From Thermasporomyces sp036564245 (GTDB taxonomy: Bacteria > Actinomycetota > Actinomycetes > Propionibacteriales > Actinopolymorphaceae): DNA of 64,000 nucleotides. Positions 18,423 through 27,351 of this stretch are shown here, piece by piece. The number at the start of each line of letters is the position of its first letter. Position 1 is the stretch's first letter. Position numbers and translations under genes: made by a program. The notes under the pieces are model-generated. The model was not told the origin of the DNA, made no database searches, and saw only the letters and a list, made by a program, of their open reading frames with translations. The stretch spans positions 120,266 through 184,265 of the forward strand of contig DATCKU010000043.1 in the NCBI GenBank assembly GCA_036564245.1, written 5' to 3'.

Positions 18423-18654
18423 GGCGGCTGATTCTCGCCTGGCACGAGCTCGTGATCATTCGCAGCCCGCGGATCCTGGCGATAGGCAAGCGCATGTGTG
18501 TGAGGCGGCAACACGCAGTAATGGCGGCGCAGCCGTGCGCGCGTGGTTTATCCCCTCGTGCGTATTTACGAGGGCCAGAACCTCACGTTGTTCGCCGTCG
18601 TGCGGTGCGCATAAAGGCGTGTATCAGTTCCGTCCGGAGAACGTGCCGTCGCGG

Positions 18655-18660
18655 TAGCCT
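18655..18660 (+). promoter_or_regulatory. Putative -10 element for leaderless adenosine deaminase mRNA
   Basis: TAGCCT (TANNNT) ends 7 bases before the ATG at 18668, and no Shine-Dalgarno sequence is present. This spacing is characteristic of leaderless transcripts in actinobacteria. A clear -35 is not seen. Confidence 0.45.
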
Positions 18661-18667
18661 GTCCGAC

Positions 18668-19792
18668 ATGGGCGCTGATCAGAAAGTGACCGCTGAGGAG
18701 ATTGCACGAATACCAAAGGTCTTGTTGCACGACCATTTGGACGGTGGGTTGCGTCCTGCGACGGTGTTGGAGTTGGCCGATCAGGTCGGTCATGAACTAC
18801 CCGCGTGGTCGGAGGACGAGCTTGCCACCTGGTTTCGTGAAGCGGCGGACTCAGGGTCGCTGGAGCGCTACTTGGAGACGTTTGATCACACGGTTGCGGT
18901 GATGCAGAGCGCGAAGGCGTTGGAGCGGGTGGCTCGCGAATGTGCCGTCGATCTCGCGCTCGATGGCGTCGTCTATGCAGAAGTGCGCTATGCGCCGGAG
19001 CTGCACCTGAAGGACGGTCTCAGCCTGCCGGACGTGATCAGGGCGGTCACGGAAGGGTTCCGGGCAGGCGAGCAGGAGGCGGCGAGCCTTGGCCGGCCGA
19101 TCGTGGTGCGGCAGATCCTGACCGCGATGCGCCACGCCGCGAGGTCACGAGAGATCGCCGAGCTGGTGGTCCGGTTCCGCGACGAAGGAGTGGTGGGCTT
19201 CGACATTGCGGGGGCGGAGGCGGGATACCCGCCCACCCGGCATCTGGATGCGTTCGAGTACCTGCAGCGAGAGAACGCGCACTTCACGATCCATGCGGGC
19301 GAAGGATTCGGGTTGCCGTCGATCTGGCAGGCGATCCAGTGGTGTGGTGCGGACCGGTTGGGGCATGGGGTACGCATCGTGGACGACATCGAGGTCGACC
19401 CGGACGGGACGGCGCGGCTGGGCAGGTTGGCTGCCTACGTCCGCGACAAGCGGATCCCGTTGGAGCTGTGCCCGAGCTCGAACGTGCAGACCGGTGCCGC
19501 GCCGTCGATCGCAGAGCATCCGTTCGGCTTGCTCGCGAGATTGCGCTTTCGGGTGACGGTCAACACCGACAACCGCCTGATGAGTGGCACGTCGATGTCG
19601 GAGGAGTTCGCCCGCCTGGCGGAGGCGTTCGGCTACGACCTGGACGACTTCGCGTGGTTCACCGTCAACGCGATGAAGAGCGCGTTCCTGCCATTCGACC
19701 AGCGCCTGGCGTTGATCAACGACGTGATCAAACCCGGTTACGCCGCCGTCGTCGCCGAGCGAGCGTTCAAGCGGATGCAGCAGGCTCGCTGA
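18668..19792 (+). CDS. add: Adenosine deaminase
   Basis: A 374-residue protein of the metal-dependent (beta/alpha)8 deaminase superfamily. Zinc and catalytic motifs are in order: LHDHLDGGLRP (residues 20-30), TIHAGEGFG near 210, DRLGHGVRIVDD near 235, and VTVNTDNRLMSGTSMSEE near 295, where the Asp completes the metal site. HDHLDGG and NTDN variants are usual in actinobacterial adenosine deaminases. It hydrolyses adenosine or deoxyadenosine to inosine and ammonia in purine salvage. The open frame extends to 18377, but the ATG at 18668 gives the family N-terminus and follows a TANNNT element by 7 bases. A 7-bp stem-loop follows the stop. Confidence 0.93.
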   Translation: MGADQKVTAEEIARIPKVLLHDHLDGGLRPATVLELADQVGHELPAWSEDELATWFREAADSGSLERYLETFDHTVAVMQSAKALERVARECAVDLALDGVVYAEVRYAPELHLKDGLSLPDVIRAVTEGFRAGEQEAASLGRPIVVRQILTAMRHAARSREIAELVVRFRDEGVVGFDIAGAEAGYPPTRHLDAFEYLQRENAHFTIHAGEGFGLPSIWQAIQWCGADRLGHGVRIVDDIEVDPDGTARLGRLAAYVRDKRIPLELCPSSNVQTGAAPSIAEHPFGLLARLRFRVTVNTDNRLMSGTSMSEEFARLAEAFGYDLDDFAWFTVNAMKSAFLPFDQRLALINDVIKPGYAAVVAERAFKRMQQAR

Positions 19793-19802
19793 CGCAACCA
19801 TC

Positions 19803-19821
19803 GAACACGCGCGACGTGTTC
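19803..19821 (+). terminator. Hairpin after adenosine deaminase
   Basis: GAACACG (19803-19809) pairs with CGTGTTC (19815-19821) across a 5-base loop, starting 11 bases after the stop codon. No T-tract follows. It is likely a terminator by position. Confidence 0.45.
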
Positions 19822-20048
19822 ACCCTGGGTTCGTTCATCCCTTACTGGCTCGGCGTCGGGTCGATGCTCCGGCTCGTGCTGTCTGCCTTGGCGGCCTGCT
19901 CACCATCCCGCGGTCGACGTTACGACAGAACTGCCGTGACCGTCGCGCCGCAGCGGTGACTCCTCACCGGAACGTTCCACTCCTTCGAATGCCTCGCTCG
20001 ACCTAGCTTCGTGCGCATTCCGGATCACCTGGATGGAAGGGGAAAGGA

Positions 20049-21067
20049 ATGCCACGTTCAGCGAGGAGGCATGTCGCCACGTGCCTAGCAGGGCTGGGAT
20101 GTGCTGTCGCCCTTGCCGTGTCACCGTTGAGCCCGGTCGCGCATGCCCGGGTGCCCGGAGACGGTGCGGACGGGTGAAGAGCCCGGTGGCCGTACAAGAA
20201 CAGACGCGTAAGACGGGCGCAGACCAGCGCCGGAAGAGGTTGGCGAAGCGGCTCGCCCCGATGGTCTGGCTCGCCAAAGGTGACGACGCGGGCCCGATGT
20301 CGGCCCACACCTTCATCGACTACTCCGAGCTGGTCTGGGCGCACGACACGGGATGTGAGGACCACACCGTCGACTCCACGCCAAGTGAGCGGGCGATGGG
20401 GGACGGCCGCTACCGCGAGCGTGACGCGGCCGGCCCGGTGGCATGGCCACCGTGCGAGCATCACAACGGCTACTTCTACTCGAACGAGAACACGCGGCCG
20501 ATGGCGAGTGGCGGACCTCCCGGGGAAGAAGGCTTCTTCCTCGACATGAAGAACTCGATGCACAAGGGCGGTGGCACCGGGTCGCCGGTCTATGTGCAGA
20601 GGTATCCCCGCGCCATCATGTACTGGTTCCTCTACGGCTACAACGATGGCCCGGCGAGCTTCAACCACGAAGGGGACTGGGAGCGGATAGCCGTTCGTCT
20701 GACCAAGAAGAACAAGCCGTTCAAGGTGGTCTTCTGGCGTCATGGCAAGCCTTGCTACGTGCGTTGGGAGAACGTCCGCAAGTACAAGGGGCATCCCGTG
20801 GTGTTCTCCGCCAGCGGAACGCACGCGTCGTACGCCAGGAAAGGACGCCACAAGGTCGACGTTCCCTACCTGCCGGACTTCTACGACCGCACGAGCAAGG
20901 GGAAGCGCTGGAAGACCTGGCGAAACCTCGATCGTGTCCGCAAGCAGCCGTGGTGGGGCTACGGCGGAGGCTGGGGCGAGGTAGGCGAGACCAAGCACAC
21001 GACCGGGCCGACCGGGCCTGCGCCGTTCCGGGATGACGGTGGTTTGCACACCACGAAGCGCTGCTAG
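20049..21067 (+). CDS. Secreted Vps62-like protein, apparent -1 frameshift after the signal peptide
   Basis: Two frames are needed to read this gene. From ATG 20049, after a GGAAAGGA-type binding site, a clear signal peptide is encoded (basic MPRSARRHV, a hydrophobic core, then SPVAHA cleavage-like end), but this frame stops at TGA 20175-20177. The rest lies in the -1 frame, open from before 20150 to 21067. It contains FNHEGDWERIAVRL and FSASGTHASYARKGRH, resembling the Vps62-related family, plus many aromatic and basic residues. A GTG at 20174 overlaps the stop (GTGA), so a coupled restart without a signal peptide is formally possible. A real frameshift, a sequencing error or recoding cannot be separated here. 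Function unknown. Confidence 0.65.
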
Positions 21068-21111
21068 CTGGCGGTTTCGGTGAACCGTTCACGATCCATG
21101 AGCGGAAGGGA

Positions 21112-22965
21112 ATGACTCCCATGGCTTGGACGACGAAGAATCCAGGTCGGGCGCGGCCCGTCGCGGGGATGGCCAAGGCTGCGGTGTTGTTGCTGACCCT
21201 CGGGTTGGTGGGTGCCGTCGGTGTCGCTCCATCTGCGGCGATGCCAATGGCACAGCCAGCAGACTCGAAGGACCTGTCTCGGCCTGAGCGGAACATCGTG
21301 TTCATCCTCACCGACGACTTTTCGAAGAACTTGGTGCCGTACATGTCGGCGGTGCGTGCGATGAAGAAGCGGGGGACGACGTTCAGCCACGCGTTCGTGG
21401 CTGATGGGCTGTGCTGCCCGTCCCGGGCGAGCATCCTCACCGGCCGGTACCCGCACAACACGAAGGTGAGGGTGAACGAAGGTGACCGGAGGATCCCCGG
21501 CGGGTACCGGGCCTTCCGGAAGTTCGGCAACCACAAGCGGACCTACGCGGTGGCGCTGCCCAAGCGCTACCGGACCGGGTTTCTCGGCAAGTACCTCAAC
21601 GGGTACAAGATCCGCAAGCACCCGGTGCCCCCGGGCTGGGACGAGTGGCACGTGAGCGGCAACGGCTACACCAACGTGGGGGGAACGTACGACATCACCA
21701 CCATCAAGAGCCGGAACCAGCAAGGACGAGGAATCAGCAAGCCGAAGGCCTACCTGAACAACCTGCTGGGCAGGCGGGCTCGTGCCTTCGTCGACCGGGC
21801 ACACGCGAACCGGCAGCCGTTCTTCCTGCAGATCTCCACGTTCGCCCCGCACCAGCGAATCCGCGGCAAGCACAAGCGCTTACCGCTGTTTCCGCCTGCC
21901 AAGAAGGACCGGCCGGGAGAAGACTTCACGCACGGTGACTGCGGGACCAAGCCGGGTGGCGGTCGGTACGACTGCGCGAAACTCCGGGTCCGGCGGACGG
22001 GTGCCTTCGACGATGCCACCTACGACACGCTCGACCGGGACTTCCGCAACCGGATCCGGATGATGCAGTCATTGAACGACGAGCTCATCGAGCTGCGTAA
22101 GCGGCTGAAGGCCAACGGGCAGCTGCGCAACACCTACTTCGTGTTCATGGCCGACAACGGCTACCACCTCGGCGAGCACGGCCTGCTCAGAGGCAAGGGC
22201 AGTGCGTACGACCACGACGTCCGCGTACCACTGATCATCGAAGGTCCCGGTGTCAAGGGGGGACAGGTGCGGCACGAGATCGTCCAGAACGTCGACCTCT
22301 ACGCGACCTTCCAGCAGATGGCGGGGTTGCGGCCCAAGCCCAGCGACGGTCGCGGGTTGATGACCCTGCTTCGCGGCGGCAAGGCGCCCAACTGGCGGGA
22401 TGCGGCGCTGATCGAGCACAAGCCGCAACTGCGCAAAGGAAAAACGACCGCGGACCCCGACCTCGACGGTGACCGGGCCGCCGCAGCCCGGGCCGGGTTC
22501 GTGCCAGCCTTCCACGCGTACAACGCCATCCGCACCAAGCACTGGCTGTACGTGAAACACACCGACAGCAGCAGGCGCGAACTGTACGACCTGGAACGCG
22601 AGCCAGGCCAGTACCACAACGTGTGGCGCGACCACCCACGACTGGTCAAGTACTTCAACAAGTGGCTCAAGAAGTACGTCACCTGCGGCAAGAAGGGCAA
22701 GAGGAGCTGCTGGAAGGCCGGCCACGCACCACCGGTCCGAAGCCGGCATGAGAAGACCGGAGCCGCTTGTGGGTCGAGCGCAGGCTGTGGAGCATCGTCG
22801 TGGCTCTCGCTCCCCAGATGTCCACAGCCTGCGCGATCCATGCCCTGCGGCGTCGCGATGGTCGGGTCGGTTCAGGCCTTGATGGCGCCGGACGTGACGC
22901 CGGCGACGAAGTACTTCATGCCGAGGGCGAAGACGACAAGCTGCGGCACGGTGGCAAATGCGTAG
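21112..22965 (+). CDS. Exported type I sulfatase
   Basis: A 617-residue alkaline-phosphatase-superfamily sulfatase. After an N-terminal hydrophobic signal (about residues 20-45, ending near PSAAMPMA), the metal-binding IVFILTDDFSK appears, then LCCPSRASILTGRYPHN with the CXPSR motif whose first Cys (about residue 101) becomes formylglycine. FMADNGYHLGEHGLLRGKGSAYDHD completes the active site. Such enzymes remove sulfate from glycans or other esters outside the cell. Family resemblance ends near residue 540; the last roughly 60 residues are an unconserved-looking tail, and its final 94 bp lie antisense to the permease gene. The nearby sulfotransferases raise the possibility of turnover of the cell's own sulfated polymer. 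Confidence 0.88.
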   Translation: MTPMAWTTKNPGRARPVAGMAKAAVLLLTLGLVGAVGVAPSAAMPMAQPADSKDLSRPERNIVFILTDDFSKNLVPYMSAVRAMKKRGTTFSHAFVADGLCCPSRASILTGRYPHNTKVRVNEGDRRIPGGYRAFRKFGNHKRTYAVALPKRYRTGFLGKYLNGYKIRKHPVPPGWDEWHVSGNGYTNVGGTYDITTIKSRNQQGRGISKPKAYLNNLLGRRARAFVDRAHANRQPFFLQISTFAPHQRIRGKHKRLPLFPPAKKDRPGEDFTHGDCGTKPGGGRYDCAKLRVRRTGAFDDATYDTLDRDFRNRIRMMQSLNDELIELRKRLKANGQLRNTYFVFMADNGYHLGEHGLLRGKGSAYDHDVRVPLIIEGPGVKGGQVRHEIVQNVDLYATFQQMAGLRPKPSDGRGLMTLLRGGKAPNWRDAALIEHKPQLRKGKTTADPDLDGDRAAAARAGFVPAFHAYNAIRTKHWLYVKHTDSSRRELYDLEREPGQYHNVWRDHPRLVKYFNKWLKKYVTCGKKGKRSCWKAGHAPPVRSRHEKTGAACGSSAGCGASSWLSLPRCPQPARSMPCGVAMVGSVQALMAPDVTPATKYFMPRAKTTSCGTVANA

Positions 22966-23717
22966 CCAGCCGCCTGTACGCCGAAGTCCGGACGGCTCGC
23001 GAACTCACTCACCTGCGGGTTGAACGCCTGCAACGCCATGAGCAGGGTTTCGTTCTCCTCCGTCAGGACGAGTGTGGGCCAGATGAAGTCGCCGTAGATG
23101 CTGAGGAAGTTCATCATGGCGACCGTGACGAGGATCGGGAACGCGAGCGGCACCGCGATTCGGACCATGGCCTGCATCTCGCTCGCACCGTCCACCCGGG
23201 CCGCTTCGAAGACCTCGGACGGTTGCGAGCGGAAGAACGTCGTGATGAGGAAGATGCCGAACGGCAGGCCGCCGGCGATGTAGAAGATGATCAGTCCCCA
23301 CAGCGAGCCCACCAGGTGGAGCTGGTTGGCCAGCACGAAGTGCGGGGTGAGCAGGATGATCGCCGGGATCGTCATGACGGCCAGGACGATGTGATACAGC
23401 AGCTCCCGGCCAGGGAAGCGGATCCGGGCGAAGGCGTACGACGCCAACGTCGAGATGACGAGGATCCCTGCAATCGAGGCGACCGACACGAGGAGGGTTC
23501 GACCCATCGACGGCAGGAGTGTGAGCAACGCGCGTTGATAGTTGCCGAAGTACAAAGGCCAGGGCAGCAGGTCCCAGAAGTCCACGTAGATGAGCACGCC
23601 CGGCCGCAGCGACAGCGAGACCATCAAGAAGATGAGCGCGAACGATGCCACGGCGAGCAGGACCAGCACGACGTACTGCACGAGGCCGGGGATCTGCTGC
23701 TGAATGGGTCGGCGCAT
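22872..23717 (-). CDS. Sugar ABC transporter permease, MalG-like (CUT1)
   Basis: A 281-residue permease with six predicted membrane helices. The EAA loop that contacts the ATPase is at about residues 185-205: EVFEAARVDGASEMQAMVRIAVPLAFP. The final segment GMKYFVAGVTSGAIKA is typical of MalG/LacG-type proteins. It is the last gene of the leftward operon behind the propeller-permease, with a 3-bp gap. It forms the second half of the membrane channel of a carbohydrate importer. No ATPase gene is in the operon; CUT1 systems in actinobacteria often share an MsiK-type ATPase encoded elsewhere. Confidence 0.92.
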   Translation of the reverse strand: MRRPIQQQIPGLVQYVVLVLLAVASFALIFLMVSLSLRPGVLIYVDFWDLLPWPLYFGNYQRALLTLLPSMGRTLLVSVASIAGILVISTLASYAFARIRFPGRELLYHIVLAVMTIPAIILLTPHFVLANQLHLVGSLWGLIIFYIAGGLPFGIFLITTFFRSQPSEVFEAARVDGASEMQAMVRIAVPLAFPILVTVAMMNFLSIYGDFIWPTLVLTEENETLLMALQAFNPQVSEFASRPDFGVQAAGYAFATVPQLVVFALGMKYFVAGVTSGAIKA

Positions 23718-23720
23718 TCC

Positions 23721-25685
23721 TCACTGCTCCAGCTCGGATCTGCGGAACCGTAGGACGAAGACGGTCACCACGAGGACCATTAAGAACAGCACGACACCGA
23801 TCGCGGACGCGTAGCCCAGGTCACCGGTCCCGATCCGTTCGTACATCTGCAGTGCCGGCACGTAGGTGGCATAGCCAGGTCCGCCTCGAGTCAGGACGAA
23901 GATGCTGGCAAAGCCTTCGATCGCGCCGACGACCGCGAAGAACGTCATGATGCGAAACTGCGGTCGAAGGTGGGGCAGATCCACGTGGACGAACCGCTTC
24001 CACCGTCCGGCGCCGTCGATCGCCGCGGCGTCGTACAACGCCCGGTCGATCGTGAGCAGGCCACCGAGGAAGATGAGGAAGGCGAACGCCGTGAGGTACG
24101 GGAAGCCGACCCCGATGACCGCCCACAACGCCGTACTCTCATCGCCCAGCCAGGCCCGGCGCCACTCCTCGAGCCCCAGCGCGGACAGCAGCTCGTTCAG
24201 CAACCCGCTCGCCGGGTCGTACACCTGCCGCCAGAGCAGGGTGAGGACCAGGGCCGGGACGACGGACGACATGACGAACAAGGTGCGAAACACGTACTGG
24301 TGCGTCCGGTTACGCAACCAGTAGACCAACTCGGCGGCGAGCAGCGGCACGGTCACCGTCTTGAGGAAGCTCGCGAACGTGATGATCGCCATGTTGACGA
24401 GCCCCACCCGGAAGTACACGTCGTCGGTGAACAGCCGGCGGTAGTTCTCCAAGCCCACCCATGCCGGCGCACTGCGCAGGCTGAAGTTGGTGAACGAGAC
24501 GATGAACGCGTTGACCGCGGGATAGAACGTGAACACCGCGAGCAACCCGAGCGTCGGCAGGATCAGCACGTAGCCGAGCCGGCCAGCCCAGGCACGACGC
24601 CAGACCACGCGGGCCTGGTGGCGGCGCCGCTCGGCACCGAGCGCGAGCACCGCTGACATCGCCAGTAGGCCGGCGATGTTCGTCCCGATCCACCACGGTC
24701 GCAGGGTGGCCAGCGTGCCGGCGGCTCCGATCGCGGTGGGGTCGAGCGTGCTCCACGGTCCGGACTCCGGCACCACGAGCATGCGGTCACCCGCGGGAGC
24801 AATCGCCCGGATCGCCCCGGAGCCGGTCGTACGACGGAAGCGGATCTGACCCCGTTCGTCCAGCGCGACGACCTCACCGCGCTGGTCGCCGACCAGGATC
24901 GTCCCGGTCGGGTCGTGGAACGTCACCGCCGTGACCGGGTGCGGTCCGATCTGGACCCGGCCGAGCGAGCCGCCGTCGCGGGCGAGGAGCTCGAGTCCGC
25001 CGGCCCGGTCGCCCACGAGGATCCAGCTGCGCTGTGACGCGGTCGCGAGCGTGGCGACCGGGTGCAGGGTGTTGACCGTCCACAGCTCCCGGCCGGTACT
25101 CGCGGAGAGGTCGAGCAGGCCGACCCGAGAGTTGATCGTCCCGTACACTGCCGACTCGCCATTGGCTGCGAGCCCAGTGACGGTGAAGACCGCCCGACCA
25201 CGTGCAGCCGGCTCACCGTTGCCGGGACGGAACCGGTCGACGACGTACCGGCTGCTGAACGCACCGGATCCGTGCGCCACCAGCAGATCGCCGTTCTCCA
25301 GCATGTGGAGCCCGACCACCGCGTCACCGACATCGATCTGGTCCACGTCCTGCAGTCGCTCGTCGAGGACCATCACCGTGCCGAGCGTCGTCCCGACGTA
25401 GAACCGCCGTCCGTCCGGCGCGGCGGCGAGCGAGCCGACCGTTTCGTCCACCTGCCGGCGTGCGGTGACGGTGCCGTCGACCGTGAGCGCCAGGCGGTTG
25501 TCGCTCGTCGCGGTCAGGACGACGGGACGATCGTCCTCGCCTGTGACCACGGCGTACGCGACATCCCGACCTTCGCCGGGATACTCCGCCAGGGCGCGAT
25601 GCGCGCCCAGGCCGAACCACAGCGCGATCGCGGCGACGTCGATGACGACCAGGAGCGCCGCGATGCTGAGGGCGGTCCGCCTCAC
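23721..25685 (-). CDS. MalF-like ABC permease fused to an N-terminal beta-propeller
   Basis: At 654 residues this is about twice the usual MalF-type permease length. Residues 5-25 form a membrane helix. Residues about 30-335 are a series of short beta-rich repeats (for example RRFYVGTTLGTVMVLDERL, WILVGDRAGGLELLARDG, TILVGDQRGEVVALDERG), resembling PQQ/WD-type propeller blades. A second helix (WWIGTNIAGLLAMSAVLALG, about 340-360) and a basic stretch follow. The permease core then starts at LGYVLILPTLGLLAVFTFYPAVN and has the EAA loop ALYDAAAIDGAGRWKRFVHVDLP near residue 575. The topology places the propeller outside the membrane. The GTG start overlaps the solute-binding protein stop (GTGA). 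Propeller ligand unknown. Confidence 0.88.
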   Translation of the reverse strand: MRRTALSIAALLVVIDVAAIALWFGLGAHRALAEYPGEGRDVAYAVVTGEDDRPVVLTATSDNRLALTVDGTVTARRQVDETVGSLAAAPDGRRFYVGTTLGTVMVLDERLQDVDQIDVGDAVVGLHMLENGDLLVAHGSGAFSSRYVVDRFRPGNGEPAARGRAVFTVTGLAANGESAVYGTINSRVGLLDLSASTGRELWTVNTLHPVATLATASQRSWILVGDRAGGLELLARDGGSLGRVQIGPHPVTAVTFHDPTGTILVGDQRGEVVALDERGQIRFRRTTGSGAIRAIAPAGDRMLVVPESGPWSTLDPTAIGAAGTLATLRPWWIGTNIAGLLAMSAVLALGAERRRHQARVVWRRAWAGRLGYVLILPTLGLLAVFTFYPAVNAFIVSFTNFSLRSAPAWVGLENYRRLFTDDVYFRVGLVNMAIITFASFLKTVTVPLLAAELVYWLRNRTHQYVFRTLFVMSSVVPALVLTLLWRQVYDPASGLLNELLSALGLEEWRRAWLGDESTALWAVIGVGFPYLTAFAFLIFLGGLLTIDRALYDAAAIDGAGRWKRFVHVDLPHLRPQFRIMTFFAVVGAIEGFASIFVLTRGGPGYATYVPALQMYERIGTGDLGYASAIGVVLFLMVLVVTVFVLRFRRSELEQ

Positions 25686-27319
25686 GCCGACTCCGGGCGG
25701 CGCGCGGGGTTGTCGATGTCGCCGCGGGTGAGCGAGCTCGACTCGAGCATGCGGTCAAGGTTGTCCTGGACGTACGCCTGGAGCTGGTTCGCGTACTCCC
25801 GCGGCGTGACCCGGCCGTCCAGCGCCTGCTTCAACAGGTTGCGCAGGTCGGTACGGGTCTCCTGGTCAGGTCCTGCGGTCCAGAACTGGTTGTAGAGCAC
25901 CTCGGCGTTGCCCATCAGCTGGACCATCTCGAACCGTTCCTGGACGTCCTGGGGGTACTCCACGCCGCGCACCCGGCAGGGTCCCGATGCGACGAACTCA
26001 CCCGACTCGATCTGCGCGTCGAGGTACGGGCTGTAGCCCGCCGAGGAGAGCCAGAACATGCAGAAGTCAACGGCGAGCGCACGTTGCTCGGCGTTCTTGT
26101 CTATCACGCTGAGGTACTCGCCGGAGGACGACTCCACGCTGCGCGGCTTGCACTTCACGAGGTCGCCTTCCATGGCGGGGTTCTCGAAGACACCCCACTC
26201 GAACGGGCGGACCGAGCCTGGCTTGATGCCCAACTCCTTCAGCCGTTCCGGCGTCAGCTCGGCGAGGTCACGAGAGAGTGTCCCGAGGTCGCCGGTGCCA
26301 CCGAGCATGATGGCGGTCTGCTGTTGCAGGAACGGCGTGTACGCGTCGGTCAGCACGTAGAAGTCCTTGGTCGCACTCCGTGGGAAGACCCGGGCAAGGT
26401 TCGCGACCAGCTCGGTCACCGACGGTGTGTCGAATCGCAGGTCGCCCTTGGCGATGCCGCCGTAGAAGCGCTGAGGACTGTACGTGTAGAGCGAGTGGAT
26501 GTCCGGCTCGTTCGGGTCGAACTCGAACGAACCGTCGATCTCCGGGTCGTAGTTCCAGTCACCCTCGCGGGCGCGGACCGTCTCCACCCAGTCGACGTGG
26601 TACTGGTCGAAGTAGATCTCGGTAAGCCACTGCGGCACCTGCCACTGGTAGTTGGCGGAGATGGGCGTGATTCCCTTGCTCCGCAGGCGTTCGCAGACGT
26701 CGACGAACTCATCCCAGGTCGCAGGCGGCTCGACACCGGCCTGGTCGAAGAGCTCCTTGTTGTAGAACCAGTTCACGTGGAAGGACTGGGTCGCCATCAA
26801 GTACCGCTGGGCCCAGACGTTCAGTTCCCGTCCGCTGCGGAAGTCCATGTCCTCCGACCAGGGATTGCCCGTGTAGGGGTTGACCGCGTCGCGGTACTCG
26901 TCGAAGTTGACGTACCCACTGAAGGTCGGGACGTAGTTGCCGGACACGATGTCGGGCCGGATGTTCCCCGCCGCGAGTTGGGTGCCCAGCCAGTTCACGT
27001 AGTTGTCGACACCGCCGAAGTCCCTGGTCTCCCAGACGATCTCGACGTCCGGCTGGTGGCGGCGGTATCCCTCCGTCAACGCTCGTTTCGCCGCTTCGGG
27101 CGGGTCCTGGATGATGCCGATGACCAGTCGGCCGCTGAAGCGCTTCTTGGTCGGCTCGGTCCTGCGGGGCCTCGGGGTCGAGCCGAAACCACCCTGACCG
27201 TCGTCGCTGCAGCCAGCCACCAGACCGACGGCCGGGAGGGCGAGGAATGCGCCGGCCGCCGTCAGGACCTGGCGCCGGCTCGGTCCCCGTGTCCCCATGG
27301 GTCGTGTCGCTGTCGTCAT
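25682..27319 (-). CDS. Extracellular solute-binding lipoprotein, sugar ABC transporter
   Basis: About 545 residues from the ATG at 27319, which has GGGAGGAAGG 8 bases upstream. The N-terminus has SRRQVLTAAGAF, a Tat-like twin-Arg pattern, then LVAGC, a lipobox for lipid attachment. The mature protein is a family 1-type periplasmic binding protein, with NWFYNKELFDQAGVEPPATWDEF near residue 200 typical of CUT1 binding proteins. It would deliver a carbohydrate to the two adjacent permeases. It is larger than average (usually 420-450 residues), which hints at an oligosaccharide or unusual ligand. It overlaps the propeller-permease start by 4 bp and follows the FAD oxidoreductase by 32 bp. Confidence 0.92.
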   Translation of the reverse strand: MTTATRPMGTRGPSRRQVLTAAGAFLALPAVGLVAGCSDDGQGGFGSTPRPRRTEPTKKRFSGRLVIGIIQDPPEAAKRALTEGYRRHQPDVEIVWETRDFGGVDNYVNWLGTQLAAGNIRPDIVSGNYVPTFSGYVNFDEYRDAVNPYTGNPWSEDMDFRSGRELNVWAQRYLMATQSFHVNWFYNKELFDQAGVEPPATWDEFVDVCERLRSKGITPISANYQWQVPQWLTEIYFDQYHVDWVETVRAREGDWNYDPEIDGSFEFDPNEPDIHSLYTYSPQRFYGGIAKGDLRFDTPSVTELVANLARVFPRSATKDFYVLTDAYTPFLQQQTAIMLGGTGDLGTLSRDLAELTPERLKELGIKPGSVRPFEWGVFENPAMEGDLVKCKPRSVESSSGEYLSVIDKNAEQRALAVDFCMFWLSSAGYSPYLDAQIESGEFVASGPCRVRGVEYPQDVQERFEMVQLMGNAEVLYNQFWTAGPDQETRTDLRNLLKQALDGRVTPREYANQLQAYVQDNLDRMLESSSLTRGDIDNPARRPESA

Positions 27320-27351
27320 TGTCGTCGCCTTCCTCCCGCTGAGGTCGTACG

